Shown here one piece after another: positions 1-12,531 of a DNA stretch of 64,000 nucleotides. Source of the stretch: Amaranthus tricolor (Eukaryota; Streptophyta; Magnoliopsida; Caryophyllales; Amaranthaceae); NCBI RefSeq assembly GCF_026212465.1, contig NC_080058.1, positions 891,501 through 955,500 of the forward strand, in the 5' to 3' direction. Under the pieces are notes generated by a model that saw nothing but the letters and a program-made list of their open reading frames with translations, ran no database searches and was not told where the DNA came from. The position numbers and the translations under genes are program-made. How positions within the stretch are numbered: position 1 is the first letter of the stretch; each line of letters opens with the position of its first letter.

Positions 1-1282
1 GAGATCGGTTTTTCCTTCAAAATCTAAAACACAAAATTCAAGAAACATTCAGAAAGCAAAAGGCACAACAGCACACTGATTGAAAAACTATAGCAAGAAA
101 AATAAACAAGTATAATAGATATTCAAACAAAACAAAACAAAACCACGAGTATAAAACCAATGGCTAAAATCTTAACAGAACAAAGGGCAGCATATCAGTT
201 TAGCAATTAGTGGTTTAATATGATCAAAACACTATTTTATTGTTTGATAAGTAGGTTTATTTTCCAAATGTCACAATTTCAGTAATTCAAAATCAAAAGT
301 ACCGTTTTAAGGTTTTTTATAAATTATTCACAACGTATTATATTCCAACTGGTATCATAGCAATTAATTCTACAAAACAGTAATGTTAGCTACAATTTAT
401 AATTGAAACCCAGATATAGGTATGCAATAGATAGGATGCATCATCATTCCAGAATATTAGTTGAAGCCAAACAATAGCAAGTAGTAAAGAACTTGAGTGA
501 GGATGTAAAAGGATGTATATTGCTGTAATTCAAGATTACAACAGTAAAATGGTAACAAAAGTATTCAAGAGGCTTGCACTCTCCAAAAAAATGAGTATAA
601 AACTACCTTATTTATACTAATAAGCTCTATTACTAACTAATAGTATAATATCTAAAATACACTTTTAACCCATACATCACAAGGTACTTTGACCATTAAC
701 AAGTACCATCACAACTAACTTGTAACATGTAGATCCAAAGCACACTCTAACACTAAGTTTGGATAAGAATTTAGAAAGGGAAAAGGAAAAAAAGGAAGGG
801 GAGGGAATGTATAGAAAATATTCCCATGTTTGTTTGAGTAAAAAAGAAGGGAGAGGAAGAGAGAAAACATTATCCTTTCAAACTTTACCACTTTTGTAGA
901 GATTTTTTCATCAACAAAATTAAGGGAACTAATCATTCAATTCCCTTCCAAATATGTTCATGTCCTTTGCTTCAAATTACTTCACTCCAAATCTATCTAA
1001 AAACATATTGTCTAACACCAAACACCTTTTTACGCATATGGAAATGTACAACAATACAATATCATGAGTGGACACATTGCAAATGCTAGAACAATAAGTC
1101 AAAAAAAGCAGAGAAACAGACATTTCAAAACTTTAACTTACCAAGTCTACTGGTAACATAAGTTCATATTACTAACTCTAATTAAAGCTCTCACTTCCCT
1201 TCCTTTTAACATACAAACACATCAACTAGGTTTAACATTTTCTTAATAGTGAGTTAGTTCAGCAAAGAAAACTTTAACTTAC
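1..1282. other. LUC7 intron sequence at the window edge
   Basis: AT-rich sequence downstream of LUC7 exon 4 on the minus strand. I find no further LUC7 exon, so this is most simply part of a long intron. A purine-rich stretch around 748-1030, beginning near AACACTAAGTTTGG and ending near CTAACACCAAACACC, resembles a decayed MITE with imperfect ends. That part is a weak call. Confidence 0.4.
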
Positions 1283-4257
1283 CAAACTGATCAACTTCTT
1301 TCAGTTTCTCTTTGATCTGCTTGGACAACTCCATGATCTCTTCTGTCTGCAGCGAATAAGAAATGGAAATTAAAACCTATGTAACTAATCAAATAGCGAT
1401 GCTTAAACCAAAATATTTGTACAAACCTGAGTAACCTCAGAAACAGAAATTGCAATAGCAGCTTTAGCATCCTCCTCAGCAAGACGCTTGAGAGCTCTTG
1501 TAATTTTTCTGTCACATTCAACGATAAGCCTATCTATTACATCCTCCAATTCCCTTTCATAGTTATCAACACCTTTGGCCTTTGCTTCTTCATATCTATT
1601 AGGGCATTAAGGTTTAAACAAGTTTCAATAAAGGATAATAACCAATCTATATTACAGCTAAAAATCCTACTTAATTCATTAAAAGGCACACTTATCTTCC
1701 AAACCAGAGAAGAAGCTCACCATATACTTATTGGGAGATCCTTAGTATTAGGTTTATAGCCACAAAAAGAAAGATCAGTGAAGCGCGACCTCTTTTTCTG
1801 ATCCTCTTTCAGATTTTTCTTTTATGAGTGGTAGTAGAGTCTACAATAGTGGGCTTATCATTAATAGTGGCCAAATTAATTATAACCCATTTTATTTCTA
1901 CTAGCAAAGTCTTTCTTTCCTTTTTTTTTTCTTTGTTGTCTTTTTTTTTATATAATTTTTGTTATTTTATTTATAGTTGTAACAAAATACAATAGACTAA
2001 AATGGTATTTGTGTTTCCTGACGTTTCGGAAACTCTAAATTAATGTTTCTCGGTTCCGTTTCCGTCTCTTGTATCGAATTGAATTTTGTTTTGAGTTGCA
2101 TAATGAAAAATCTTCTAAATAATACAAAAGTCACACATTGTGATAGAAAATTGAACCTCTACAAACAAATTAACATAATGGAAGTCAAACAAAAAGGATA
2201 CTCTTTCCGCAACTGCAACGAGTGCACCTTTGGACAAGGCCCCATGTCCATTTTCTGAAGAAACACAACACGTCACCCACGTTAACCAATTCAGAAGGAT
2301 GAATAAAAAATTTCAATATGAAGATGAACAAAAAACCTCAACAGATAAATAACTGATACTCTTCAATTATGATTCAGAACAACGCAGAAGACAGTCTGTT
2401 TTGACTATTTCCCTAACATGCCAGTTGCCACATCTCATTTCATTAACGTAAAGCCAAAACTACTAATTTTTTGGAAGTTACTTTGTCAAAAAAATGTTGG
2501 AATTTTTCCATTAAAACAGAAATTTGACAACCCTTAGTAATTAAATTCCTATATTTAGTGGTAATTTCTAATTCTAAGGGACTTTTCATTTCCAATGCTT
2601 GCCTAAATATTTTGACCAAACTATACAAATATGCAATTCCTAGGAAATGAAAAATTCAAGGGCATTAGGAGGCAATCAATAACGTCTGCGATTTCAACAT
2701 AAGTTAGAAAAATACAACAGGGATCCTATCTTTTCTCACCAACATCAAGATGTATGGTGACTAATTTACTTCTATCTTAGTTCCAAAAAGGACGAGGCGC
2801 CCAAAGGCACTATGTGTTCCTAAATCTTAGGCTCTAGGCTCTACACAGCAAGTGAAGGCGCTAAATTTTGGATGTGAGGAGCTTGATACTCCGGAAAAAA
2901 AACCCACAAAAATACATAGAAAACCCTAGAAGAAAAAGAGAATTAAAAACCAATTTAAGGGTATCTAATAAGAACAGAAGAGAAAATATATGTGGTGAGT
3001 TTATGCATAAAAGCTTCTAAATTTAACACCAAAAGGTGCTCTAGGGCATTCAAAGGTGCTTGCCTTTAAGTGGTATAAGGCACTCGCCTTAAGGAATCCA
3101 CTCCGTTCCTATCAAGGCACTCAACCCATCATGTGGAGCTCCTAGGTGAGCTTTTAAAAACTACGATTTTTAAATATAATTTCTAGAATTTGATTATTCC
3201 AATGAAAGAACAAGTACTCAACACCCAAATTATCAAAGCAGCCAAACTAATATTGGAAACATAAGCATATAAATTTCAACCAACTCCAACGAAAATAAAT
3301 GACCTAGTCACAGTACCAAGTATATCAACAAACATGTCCAATTTGTCTAAAAAAGCTAACCCATAATAGATCATATGGTATTGCTTCATTGACCGAAATA
3401 CAACTAATGACTGTAACAGCTCCCCTTAGATCACCCATGTCTAGAAATTAGAAAGAAAACTGAGTTTTGTCATTAGACATCAAACTCTTCATTTAACATC
3501 TATGAAATGTGGACACTTGGACATGGGTCTTAACACTTCAAACTTCAATTTAGACCCAAAAAAATGAGTTTTGTACTCCAACACATAACCTTATAGGAAA
3601 ACTATCCAAGTTCGAGTAACATTGCGAAATTCCGATCCTCAAGTATGACTACAGTTCAACTTAATCGTAATCAGAAAACATAGAATAAAAGCAAAGAAAC
3701 CACAAATTTTCGCTGTAGGACAGATTTCGGAGAAGAATGTCTAACGGCTTTTCAATTATACCCAAACTCAAGCTCTTCCAACTTATTTGCCCAAATACTA
3801 TTACACTTGCATTCCACGAATGCCCAAATATAACAATTCAGAGTTCCACTAGAGTAGAAACTAGTACCCAAAATAAATATTTTCCACCTTATTTGCTCAA
3901 ACACTAGTACACATAATTGACGAATGCCCAAAAAATCACTCCTTAAACGTTTATGAAGACAACCAAAATATCAATCAAGTTAAATACGATCAAAAGAATT
4001 CACTAACCACTATTGCAATTAAAGAAAACCAATTCATCTGCACACTTATTTTTACAAACAAATCAATGAAGCATGTTAGGGCTTTAATAGAAGAGAAAGT
4101 GGTACAGTACCGTTAATTGAAAAAGTTCGTGAGGACAGAGACCAGACAAGAAGAGACGACAAACATCACGATCGTAATACTTACGATTGACTTCAGTGAC
4201 GTCTCCATTGCGATTAGCTCCCATTAACACATCCAGTTGCTTCCGAAGCGCGTCCAT
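1283..4257 (-). CDS. LUC7: LUC7-like U1 snRNP splicing factor, N-terminal exons (partial)
   Basis: LUC7 proteins are U1 snRNP components that help select 5' splice sites in the nucleus. I read four exons on the minus strand: 4257-4111, 2254-2202, 1595-1427 and 1346-1283. All are bounded by GT-AG and the reading phase is continuous. The start is MDALRKQLDVLMGANRNGD, followed by the CCCH-finger region with CRLFLSGLCPHELF and then MDMGPCPKVHSLQLRKEY. Exon 3 encodes the coiled-coil stretch (DVIDRLIVECDRKI, EEDAKAAIAISVSEVTQ). About 144 codons are present. The second zinc finger and the RS-like tail are not found in bases 1-1282, so the gene continues beyond the left edge. Intron 1 is about 1.86 kb and appears to hold a degraded repeat. 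Family assignment is firm; which paralogue it is, is inferred only from neighbouring genes. Confidence 0.93.
2776..3166. mobile_element. possible degraded MITE/SINE-like repeat in LUC7 intron 1
   Basis: The stretch is rich in GGCGC, AAGGCGC and AAGGCACTCGCCTT words. It is bounded by TAGTTCCAAAAAGG on the left and CTTTTAAAAACTACG on the right, which are weakly inverted. Repeats with aggregated 'aggcgc' words and AAAA-containing ends are common in dicot introns. No target duplication could be fixed. Confidence 0.3.
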
Positions 4258-5049
4258 CTTTCACTCTCTACTCGCACGATGGTTTCCGCGATTTTAGGGT
4301 TAGGGTTTGTGCTTTGATGGGGTTTTTACGACCGACTAGGACAAGAAGAGAAGGAAGTTTCGGATTAACTAGTTTAGTGCGATGGGGTTAATTAACGGAA
4401 AAATTTAACATTAATAGTACAACTTTTTACAATTTTTGTAAATAATTCCATCAATTTGTTGGCCAACATATCTTATTATTATCTATTTTTAATAATATGG
4501 TATGTTGTGGGCAAATATATAATAAAAATTAGATTATTAGAGAATATCTAAAAGTATGATTATTCACAATAAATGGGTAGAAAGTTTAATTACTAATGAC
4601 AATTATTTTCCTAATATAAGTGGTAAGAGAATGTCAAGTGTTTAGTCGTTACTCGTTTGTTTACTCAATTTGCTACATTATGATTTGAGTTTGACAAATA
4701 ATGAAATACATAGTCACAATTATGATTTGAGTTTGACAAATAGTGAAATACATAGTCCCAATTATCTTGGGATTTGGCATAGACAACACATTGATATTTC
4801 GTGTAAACTTTATTAAATTTTAAACTAATCTTGTTTATTTTCTAGTAGAATTTAGCTTATCCTGAATTACAAAAATAAAATTTAAAAATTTTTAGAATTT
4901 TTAATATGAATTATAGGTGAGTTAGAGAAGTACAATATAAGATAATTTACTATTTATTTATCACTTTTAATTTATGATTAATTTTAAATCTATAAATTAA
5001 AACATACTAAAGTTAAATATTGTTTGATTACCAAGATGACGAAAAACAC

Positions 5050-5340
5050 ACACCCACTAGGCTAAATGCTAATTGATACTTTTTAGTTTAAGTGTTGACT
5101 TATAAATAGAGATTAATGTACAAGAATTTACGAGATGAATTATTTCACTATGATTGTAAAAAATTTACAAGATGAATTCCAATCACACTCACAAGTTATA
5201 ATGACTGTCTTGTGATCTTTCTCAATTTGTGAATCATTCACCCTAGTACTCGTAAAACGAAGTATTTATAATAAAACCTAAATACAAGACACTTGGGCAC
5301 CAAGAATCACATAATAATCGGCCAAAGGAAGTTGAAAAAC
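5050..5340 (-). mobile_element. copia-like LTR R/U5 fragment (tentative)
   Basis: Read on the minus strand, a TATA-like TTATTATAAATACTTCG is followed by a leader with repeated ACAA/TTGTG words and ATCATAGTGAAATAATTC. This arrangement is typical of the R-U5 part of Ty1/copia LTRs. No primer-binding site, polypurine tract or coding domain accompanies it, and the ends are undefined, so it could be a solo LTR or chance resemblance. Confidence 0.3.
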
Positions 5341-5366
5341 TGCTCCTCACACAAAATGTAATTGCA

Positions 5367-5540
5367 GCCGAGTCGGCTTTTCCCTCTCCCTTAGCCGCCG
5401 AGTCGGCTTTTTCTTCTGGAATAAAATGCCTTTTGTCGGTCATCACAGCCGAGTTGGCTGCCTCCAAATCCCACTAACCACCGAGTCGGCTTTAGTCTCT
5501 GAAAAAATACTTCAAACACAGTCATTACAGCCGAGTCGTC
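5367..5540. repeat. diverged 82-bp tandem repeat built on GCCGAGTCGGC dyads
   Basis: Five copies of the near-palindrome GCCGAGTCGGC lie at 5367, 5397, 5448, 5480 and 5530. Spacing alternates about 30 and 51 bp, so the unit is about 82 bp with two dyads per unit. Unit 1 is 5367-5447 and unit 2 is 5448-5529. The GC content is far above the surrounding AT-rich DNA. No function is apparent. Confidence 0.6.
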
Positions 5541-6689
5541 TTCAACCTATGCCCACCACGCCACTGAATTCCTACTTGAACCCAGCCAGTGATTCATCTA
5601 AAACCCAAGATAAGACTCGAGTCGAGTCACCATCTTCAACAGAGATCATCTTATTCTGACTCTGATTCAAACCTACATTTTACACTTGAATATGCTTTTG
5701 TAGATTTCCAATTCTTACCTGCGGGAACTTTCTCTGATCCTGGTCTGAAGTTAGAATTACCTGCATACGAGCTTAGGGTTACTGGAATTAGCAAAAATTC
5801 AGGATCTTGATTTTGACCTGGAAAGCATTTACACAAATCCGTTGCTCTGTTGTTATTATTCGGCATCACGCATATGTTAAATTGTGGTCTTTTTTAATAG
5901 AACCCCCAATTTCACTGAAGAAATTCCTGAAAATGCGGAGGCTGAAGCCATTATCAACCAGAAAAGTCCTTTTGGGCAAAATATGTCGTCCTGGTTGACA
6001 TTTTGACCAATTATTATTGATTGTCTCTGTTGCAATGAATGGTTCTGATCCCTCTAGAGCTGATGCTCATGAATGGTATGACACAAGCTATGAAAATGGC
6101 AGAGGAGCAGACAGGTCGGGAATCAGGAGGGCAGCATGGGGCTCCAAATGCTGCCGTACGAAGAAGATAGTCTTTTTAAGCTTCTGATTTCTTGAGGTTG
6201 TTCCTAAAATCTTATCTCTTCTGATCTAATCTTGTTTAAGTATGTTATAGAAGCTGTAAGGTGAACATTCTTTTTGCGGTGTTCTAGCAAATGATGAGAG
6301 ATTTTACAGTGTATATGTCTAATCTTTGTGGAGCTCTTGATTTCTTTGATGTAACTTTGTTTTACAGCGAAAATATCTTGACCTTTTTGGATACTTTGCA
6401 CAATGCTGATTGATTACAACAATGCCAAAGCCTTAATCCTAAAGATTGGGATCGGCTATATGAACTAGATAACTTAGTCCCAATAATCGACCTTAATAAC
6501 CTATTGTGACTGCTGGATCGACTCACAGTAGGACTAGTGTTCATAGGCTTCAACTTATTAACTTGCATTTTAATTTTGGTAAGAATTTGTTGTTTCATAT
6601 GACTAACTCAAGTGACCAATTAAACGTCAGTTGTAATTCTGTAACTGTTAACAATCATTTCTATCGAGTTTAACCCATTTGATTCTTTA

Positions 6690-6805
6690 ACCGCGTCCAC
6701 TATTATGGGTATGGGTTGCCATCTTCCATTGCTCCCCAGAGCTTTATCATAGTTTCTATGAACGGGATACACCGGGTACGATGACGATGATAGACCTGTT
6801 GATAG
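6690..6805 (+). mobile_element. LINE/SINE-type 3' tail fragment
   Basis: The segment ends TAGTTTCTATGAACGGGATA then CACCGGGTACGATGACGATGA. The same TTCTATGAG...GGTATGATGATGATG tail terminates the RTE-like LINE fragment near 56150 and two fragments in the first RPL38 intron. It is therefore probably the 3' end of a related element. Confidence 0.45.
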
Positions 6806-7740
6806 AAAACTAGCTTTAAAGCTTTAATTTTGGAGTTTTACATATGGCAAAAAATCTGAACCAACTACTTTCGTAGTAGTATTGATATGTCTTTAGCTCT
6901 TGGTTATGACTGTTCTGTGAACCCAAAATTTACCTCATGATATATCACTTCATCATACACTCACTGGCTCAAGTAACTGGATTGTTGTTTTGTTCTTCCA
7001 CAATTGCTGTCTATTTATGAAACATGATTGATCATTATTTAGGTTCCTTTGAGAAACATAGAAGCTGATCCTCAAGTTCTGTTGGAGCATAGAGACATTT
7101 CTGCTGTGGGAAACAATGATCCTAATTAAGAAGCTCTCTGGCATATGTTCTTGTTTCGCAGGAATTCAAGCCTTTGGTCATTATGTGCAGTCAAAAGGAT
7201 AGAAAACAAAACTCGAACCTATGCTATGATAACGTTTTGATGTGAATTTAGGTTTCGTTTTCTTATGTTAGTTTGTAAGATGTATTTATTTGGATTTGCT
7301 AAATTGTTTTCAGCAAGTTAATAAAGAAAGTTTTGCTTTTTCTCATCCTTCTATCTTGTGCTGTTCAAAATTATGCTTATGTTTGTCCAAAATCTCACAA
7401 CCGAATGATCAGATTTGCATTTAGCTAAATTCTAAAAAATTTCATCAAACAACTCATGATTCAGGACATTGGAGTACATTTCAACTGGTCTTACATGAAA
7501 TACCATATATATGCTGTATCATTGTTACTTATCTGTGGTATTCGTTCTCGGGAACTCGTACAACTCGAAATAATGGTGGAAACATTTCTTTAGGTAACTC
7601 ATACAATCCAAAAGTTTTCCTTTTCTTTTCTTAAATTGAAAAGAATACAACTGCACTTGACAGATCGACGAAAAACAGGAGCTGATACAAAAATGTGTCT
7701 TTGACATTCAGAGGGCCACTACGCAACATTCGAAGAGCCC

Positions 7741-10700
7741 TTAAAGTTCATCCTGCAAAACCATACAGTGCAAGAAGATGATCACTTAACTGAAGAGATT
7801 ACTGATGTTTGACATAACCAGAAAGAAACAGCTGTGTGTAGATTGTCAGAGAAGAGGAGAAATGCAAGTTAAGGTAAGCCTATTTTCTTCTCTAGCATAA
7901 TTAATACTATGTCATGGAATGAATAGTCACAGTGCAAGAAGATAATTTATGCTTACATGATACTTATCGTCTAAATAATCACGGTGATGATGCTGCAGGA
8001 GATAAACAGCTTGTTAATTATTATAGATTACAATAGTTCTAGCTGATTTTATGATATCCCTGCATTAGCCTTTTTCTTAACTTTTTTTTTTTTTTTTTTA
8101 CATATAACACAATTAATTGGTTAAGATATAACAAGCATAAGTTTATCTATGAGTATGATGATGAATTGATGATAATATAACAGTGTAAGTTTAGCTATCA
8201 TACACGTCTGTAACGGTCTCTGTAACGATCCTTGTATCGTGAATGTCGATCATAACCCCTTTCTCTTCTCCTCCTTTCACCTTCAGCTCTCGCTCTTTCA
8301 GCTTCCTGCAGATAGAACACAGAGAAATATCACATTTTAGTATTGCGTAAAATTCTGAGCCAAGCACCTGAAGTACCGAAGAAAATTAGGAAAAATGCTT
8401 CTTTCCATACCGCTTCTTCTTCTGCTTTTCTCACTTTTTCCGCTTCTTCAAATGCCTCTTTTTCCATCTAACAATGTGAACATAATCAACTTAAAAAAGG
8501 TCTTCTCCTTGGAGATAGAATTGTCTATGTGCACTAAACTTAAAGAATACCTCTCTGTTGGCAAATACTTCATCAACTACTTGTTTGGCATACTCTGGAT
8601 CATCACATATCAATATATTGTCATACACTGATCCTGCTTTTACCTGCGGTTTGATTCATGTTAAATTCTGAAGTTGGTAGACTAAGGCCCCATTTACTTC
8701 AATTGACTTTATATCGAACTAAGTTGATCTGAAGCTATAATTAATGCTTATATCTTTTACTGATTCACGATGATTTGTGAAACACAAACTAAATTTTCTT
8801 ATTGAAAATTGGTTTTTACTCCTCAAAACCGATCTTTCAGAAAGTTGATAAATTTAGTCATTTAGGTTCCTACCTGCCAGACTTCGATACCGACATATTT
8901 GATAGGCTTAAGCACATAGAGATCAGGTTCATCTTCAAATTCTGTGAACAGAAATGATATATTATTCATATTTTTTGGCTGTGTTTTGAAATACGATTTC
9001 ATTGCGAATATTGTCAAGATCATACCTGGATTGTCAATCCATGGAGTCTTCCACTTTCCCTTGTAGTTTGGGTTCTTGATTTTCTGGTGTAAAGAATGAA
9101 ACTTCAAAACCATAGAAATGAAGCACAATAAATCATAGCTAATACTCTTTTAAATGATTTTTAGTTTGCTTACCCTTCTCTTCCATGGTCCCTTGTATTC
9201 TGGGTTTGGTACTTTTGGAGGTTTCCATAAGCCATCCTCTTCTTCGTCCCAATCAGCGGGCTGCCCAAAATTGAAAAATAAACGACAAAATTTGCTATTC
9301 AGCCTCTCCAAAATTCTAAAGCTGTCGTATATATACCTCATATTTGAACCAGAAATGTCAAATTTTGTCTCGATCCTAAATCAGCCTGAAAATTTTGACT
9401 AATAACCCGAAAATGACCCAACCTAAACTTGACTCGACCTACCTAAACAATCGTTTTTGATTGGTCTAATTAGTACAAACGGATCGACAAGCAGCTAAAG
9501 TTACCTGTTTGGCATTTGGGTCTGGAATTTCTGGTGGAATTGAATCATAACCCTACAGTTTAGCCATGATAAAGTTGTCGTTATCATAGATTCGCACTTG
9601 CATTATTTAGAAAGACGACAATGAAACGAAACCATAATACCTCAGGTTTGACATTATCAGGATCGTCGATGTATTCTCTTTCTTCCCAATCTGCAGGCTA
9701 CAGAAGTATAAAGCATATCAGCATTCGAGTTTTATTATTCAGATTTTCTGCTATAAACATTTGTTATCATAGTTTCGTAGTATTCCTAACCTTTTTGGCT
9801 TTAACATCTTTGATCTTTCGTGGAGGAAGGATATCCCAATCTGTGTAGAGACTTCCCGAATCTCTCTCTCGATTATCGATTAGGACGCTGTAAGTAGCAT
9901 CTGGCCTAAGTATAAAGGTGTAGAAATGTGTTAATTTATCAGTTTCGCATTGCAGATCTTTCTTTATTGGATAGTTTTGGCCTTGATAGGATAATATTAG
10001 ATGAAGCTTTTTTGTATCTGTGCCGCATATATCTGGTCCAAACATCAAACTGCCAATAACAGAAGAACATCAAACACTGGCCGAGTTATTAGTGAGCAAA
10101 GGACAACCACGACCCACCCTCAAAAATCAATAAAAAGTATATTTATGAATTATTTGACCCATAAGTTATTTTCACTATATGTGTATGTCACAATACTCGT
10201 TGATCTAACAAAATTGTTCAAATACTCGATCGTTTCGCCAATTTTGATCACCCTCACCCAAAATTATTTTTGTGATGTTTTTGATGGAAACTTTCAGACC
10301 CTCCTCACCCGATATCCTGGCTTCGCCTCTGTGATCCAACAAAAACTTCTTGAACTAAAAGTTTGACCCAACAGGTCATACCAGACCAAAAAAGGGCCAA
10401 TACTGACTTAAATTCTCGAATGCACGCAAAAACTTATTAAGATTATGTACATTTGACCTTCTATATCTAGCCTAGGCGAGAGCCACTTTTCAAATCTGAA
10501 AATTTACATTGACCGATTTGAACTTGACCCGAACCGAGTTGTACACAGCATGTGACACAACCAAAGTGGGAAGTCAAACCTGTAAGGAGTATCTCCTCCA
10601 AATTTCTTTTGATTGACAAATCCAGACAGAAGCTTTATGTAACCACCACCACATTCAATGTCCTGTTCAAACTTTATGGAATACTGAAGAACCAATGTTC

Positions 10701-12531
10701 TGTTCTTATTTGTGAATTCTGGTATTTTTGCTGATATTGCTGAATGCCTTGCATCAACTGTGGTCTGAATACCTGTCCAAATATTTAAGGAATAAAAAGG
10801 GTTTCAAGGGACTAAATTTCAACTAAACATTTCTTGGTGTGTCAGATTTTTTTATTAATATTTTTCGGTGGGTGTATTTGACAAATTACGTTTTGGATTG
10901 CTTTTGGTTTTTTGGTTGTTAAACGATAAAAAAGTGTACGATAAATTGCTTTTTAAGCTAAAATGAAAAAGCATGTTTATTGATTGACTTAAGGTTTTTT
11001 GACCCGCGTTTTCATTAATTAACAATCGATATCTAACCACTAATATTAAATAACTGACTCAAACAAATGAATTAATAGTGAATTAAAAAGTCAATTTTAT
11101 CAGATGATCAAACAAGTCAACTATCAATAACCAACTAAATTCTATACACCCACTTTATAATTTGTACACTTAGATAATTAAATATTTACGATGAAAGTTG
11201 AAAGCATGCAAGAATATATACCTTTGTCGTCGTGATCACCAGCCCATTTCCCTGCTGTGTGCTTGAACGTTCCTGCTTTCCCTTCAGCTCTTTTCCAGTC
11301 TGACACTACCCATCTACTCTTCCATTCATCTTCTCCATTTCCATGGGTAAAAAAAACACATTTTAAAGAACAATTTTTGTCCAAATGGAAGGAAAATACA
11401 TTAAAGGATCACTAATATCATTGTTATGCAAGTCTAAATATAAAAAGCGTTGATTACAATAGTTTCTGCGGTTTAATTGGCTACGTGAATCCCTCTTTGC
11501 CCTCTATTTGAAAAGTGTATGAATATAGTTTGTCCATTATTTTTTCTGGAATCTTAATTTTGTTATTTTTTCTCGAATCTTAATTTTGTGCGAAAATACT
11601 AGATTGATGACTATAATTATGACTATAAATATATGTACTCTTTAAATCCCTTTGTAGAATTCTATTCCCTTTGTTTTTAAATATATAGTTGTGTGCATGG
11701 TAAGTTTTGCACACGGGTAATTTTGTGGGTCAAAACTTATACAATTTGATACATGTTTATGTATAACTAAAGTTTCTCTTAAAAATATTCATCATCAATT
11801 GTTCACTCTAAAGATATATACAATAAAAATATCAAAGACTCAAAGCCTTAGTCCCAAAAAATTAAAGTCAGACTTTAAAGAAATATATAACTATTAAGTA
11901 ATTAATGTAAAATCATGCATTAAAACTCAAAAAAAAAATGTTAACTTATTCCTTAAAACAATAGCGAAAAAGTTGGAAACAATCCAATTTACAACTTGCA
12001 ACCTAATTAAGATAATTTTGTCATTGAGAATGACATTTTCGTTCACAACACATTAATATCAATAGCAAAATTACCAAAAGCCATTACAAGCCGAAGTTAT
12101 AACCTTAGAGGTAACTTTTGATCAAGACAAATAAAGGAGTTGAAATATAAATAGACTAAGTGACATGCAAGTTCCAAACTGTTGAGCAATTAAAAGAAAA
12201 TCATACATTTAAAACCACTAAAAGTTGAACTTGCCCCTTACAACACAAGCAAAAAAGTTAGTATCAACCTAATACACAAATTACAACCCCACTCTAATAA
12301 ATTTGTTATCAAGAATGACATTTTTGTACACGATGTATATTGTCAATAGCAGAATTCACGATAGAAACTAGAAAGGATGAAACGACAAGTACCTTCAAAT
12401 CGCTCTTCGAATATGATTTCGGAGTGTGTTGAATGAAGAAAACAGAAAAATAGTACTAAAAACAATAGACATAGTAGTCTAGATGAAAGCTCAAATTTTG
12501 CAGTTGATGCACTAAGCTTAGCCATTGGCAT
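7741..12531 (-). CDS. CRT3: calreticulin-3, ER lectin chaperone
   Basis: CRT3 is the plant-specific ER lectin chaperone involved in quality control of receptor kinases such as EFR and BRI1. Fourteen exons read in phase: 12531-12393, 11329-11222, 10772-10580, 10049-9791, 9697-9641, 9552-9505, 9260-9174, 9083-9026, 8941-8874, 8643-8551, 8467-8411, 8305-8204, 7992-7957 and 7752-7741. That gives about 438 residues. Exon 1 encodes a signal peptide with a long hydrophobic core ([14 protein letters not shown]). The lectin domain contains [13 protein letters not shown] and [16 protein letters not shown]-domain repeats start [13 protein letters not shown] and [15 protein letters not shown]. The C domain is basic ([18 protein letters not shown]), unlike the acidic tail of CRT1/2. 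The 36-nt exon 13 ends DDKYH and the 12-nt exon 14 supplies DEL-stop, which reconstitutes HDEL. Two other in-frame ATGs (12525 and 12564) could be the start. Confidence 0.94.
11330..12392. other. CRT3 intron 1 (1.06 kb), no other feature seen
   Basis: AT-rich sequence between the signal-peptide exon and the exon beginning at 11329. It holds two diverged copies of a segment containing AATTTACAACTTGCAACCTAA / AAATTACAACCCCACTCTAA followed by GAGAATGACATTTTCGTTCAC / AGAATGACATTTTTGTACAC (about 11985-12055 and 12280-12345). This suggests a local duplication. No gene is evident. Confidence 0.45.

Larger units (their letters stand above)
4258..7740. other. intergenic region between LUC7 and calreticulin-3
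   Basis: The two flanking genes are both on the minus strand and this is the 3.5-kb space between them. It contains a direct repeat of about 40 bp around 4680-4760 (TATGATTTGAGTTTGACAAA twice), a copia-LTR-like stretch (about 5050-5340), an 82-bp tandem repeat (5367-5529), and coding-looking but unassigned plus-strand bits between 5560 and 6170. At about 6690-6800 it has a LINE-type 3' tail. I cannot support a complete gene here. Confidence 0.5.

Noticed and set aside
8198..8305. CRT3 ending in exon 12 without an ER-retrieval signal
   Set aside because: A straight reading stops after RYRDRYRRV, but a CGT|GTATGA donor and two downstream small exons with consensus splice sites give an in-frame HDEL end matching the family.
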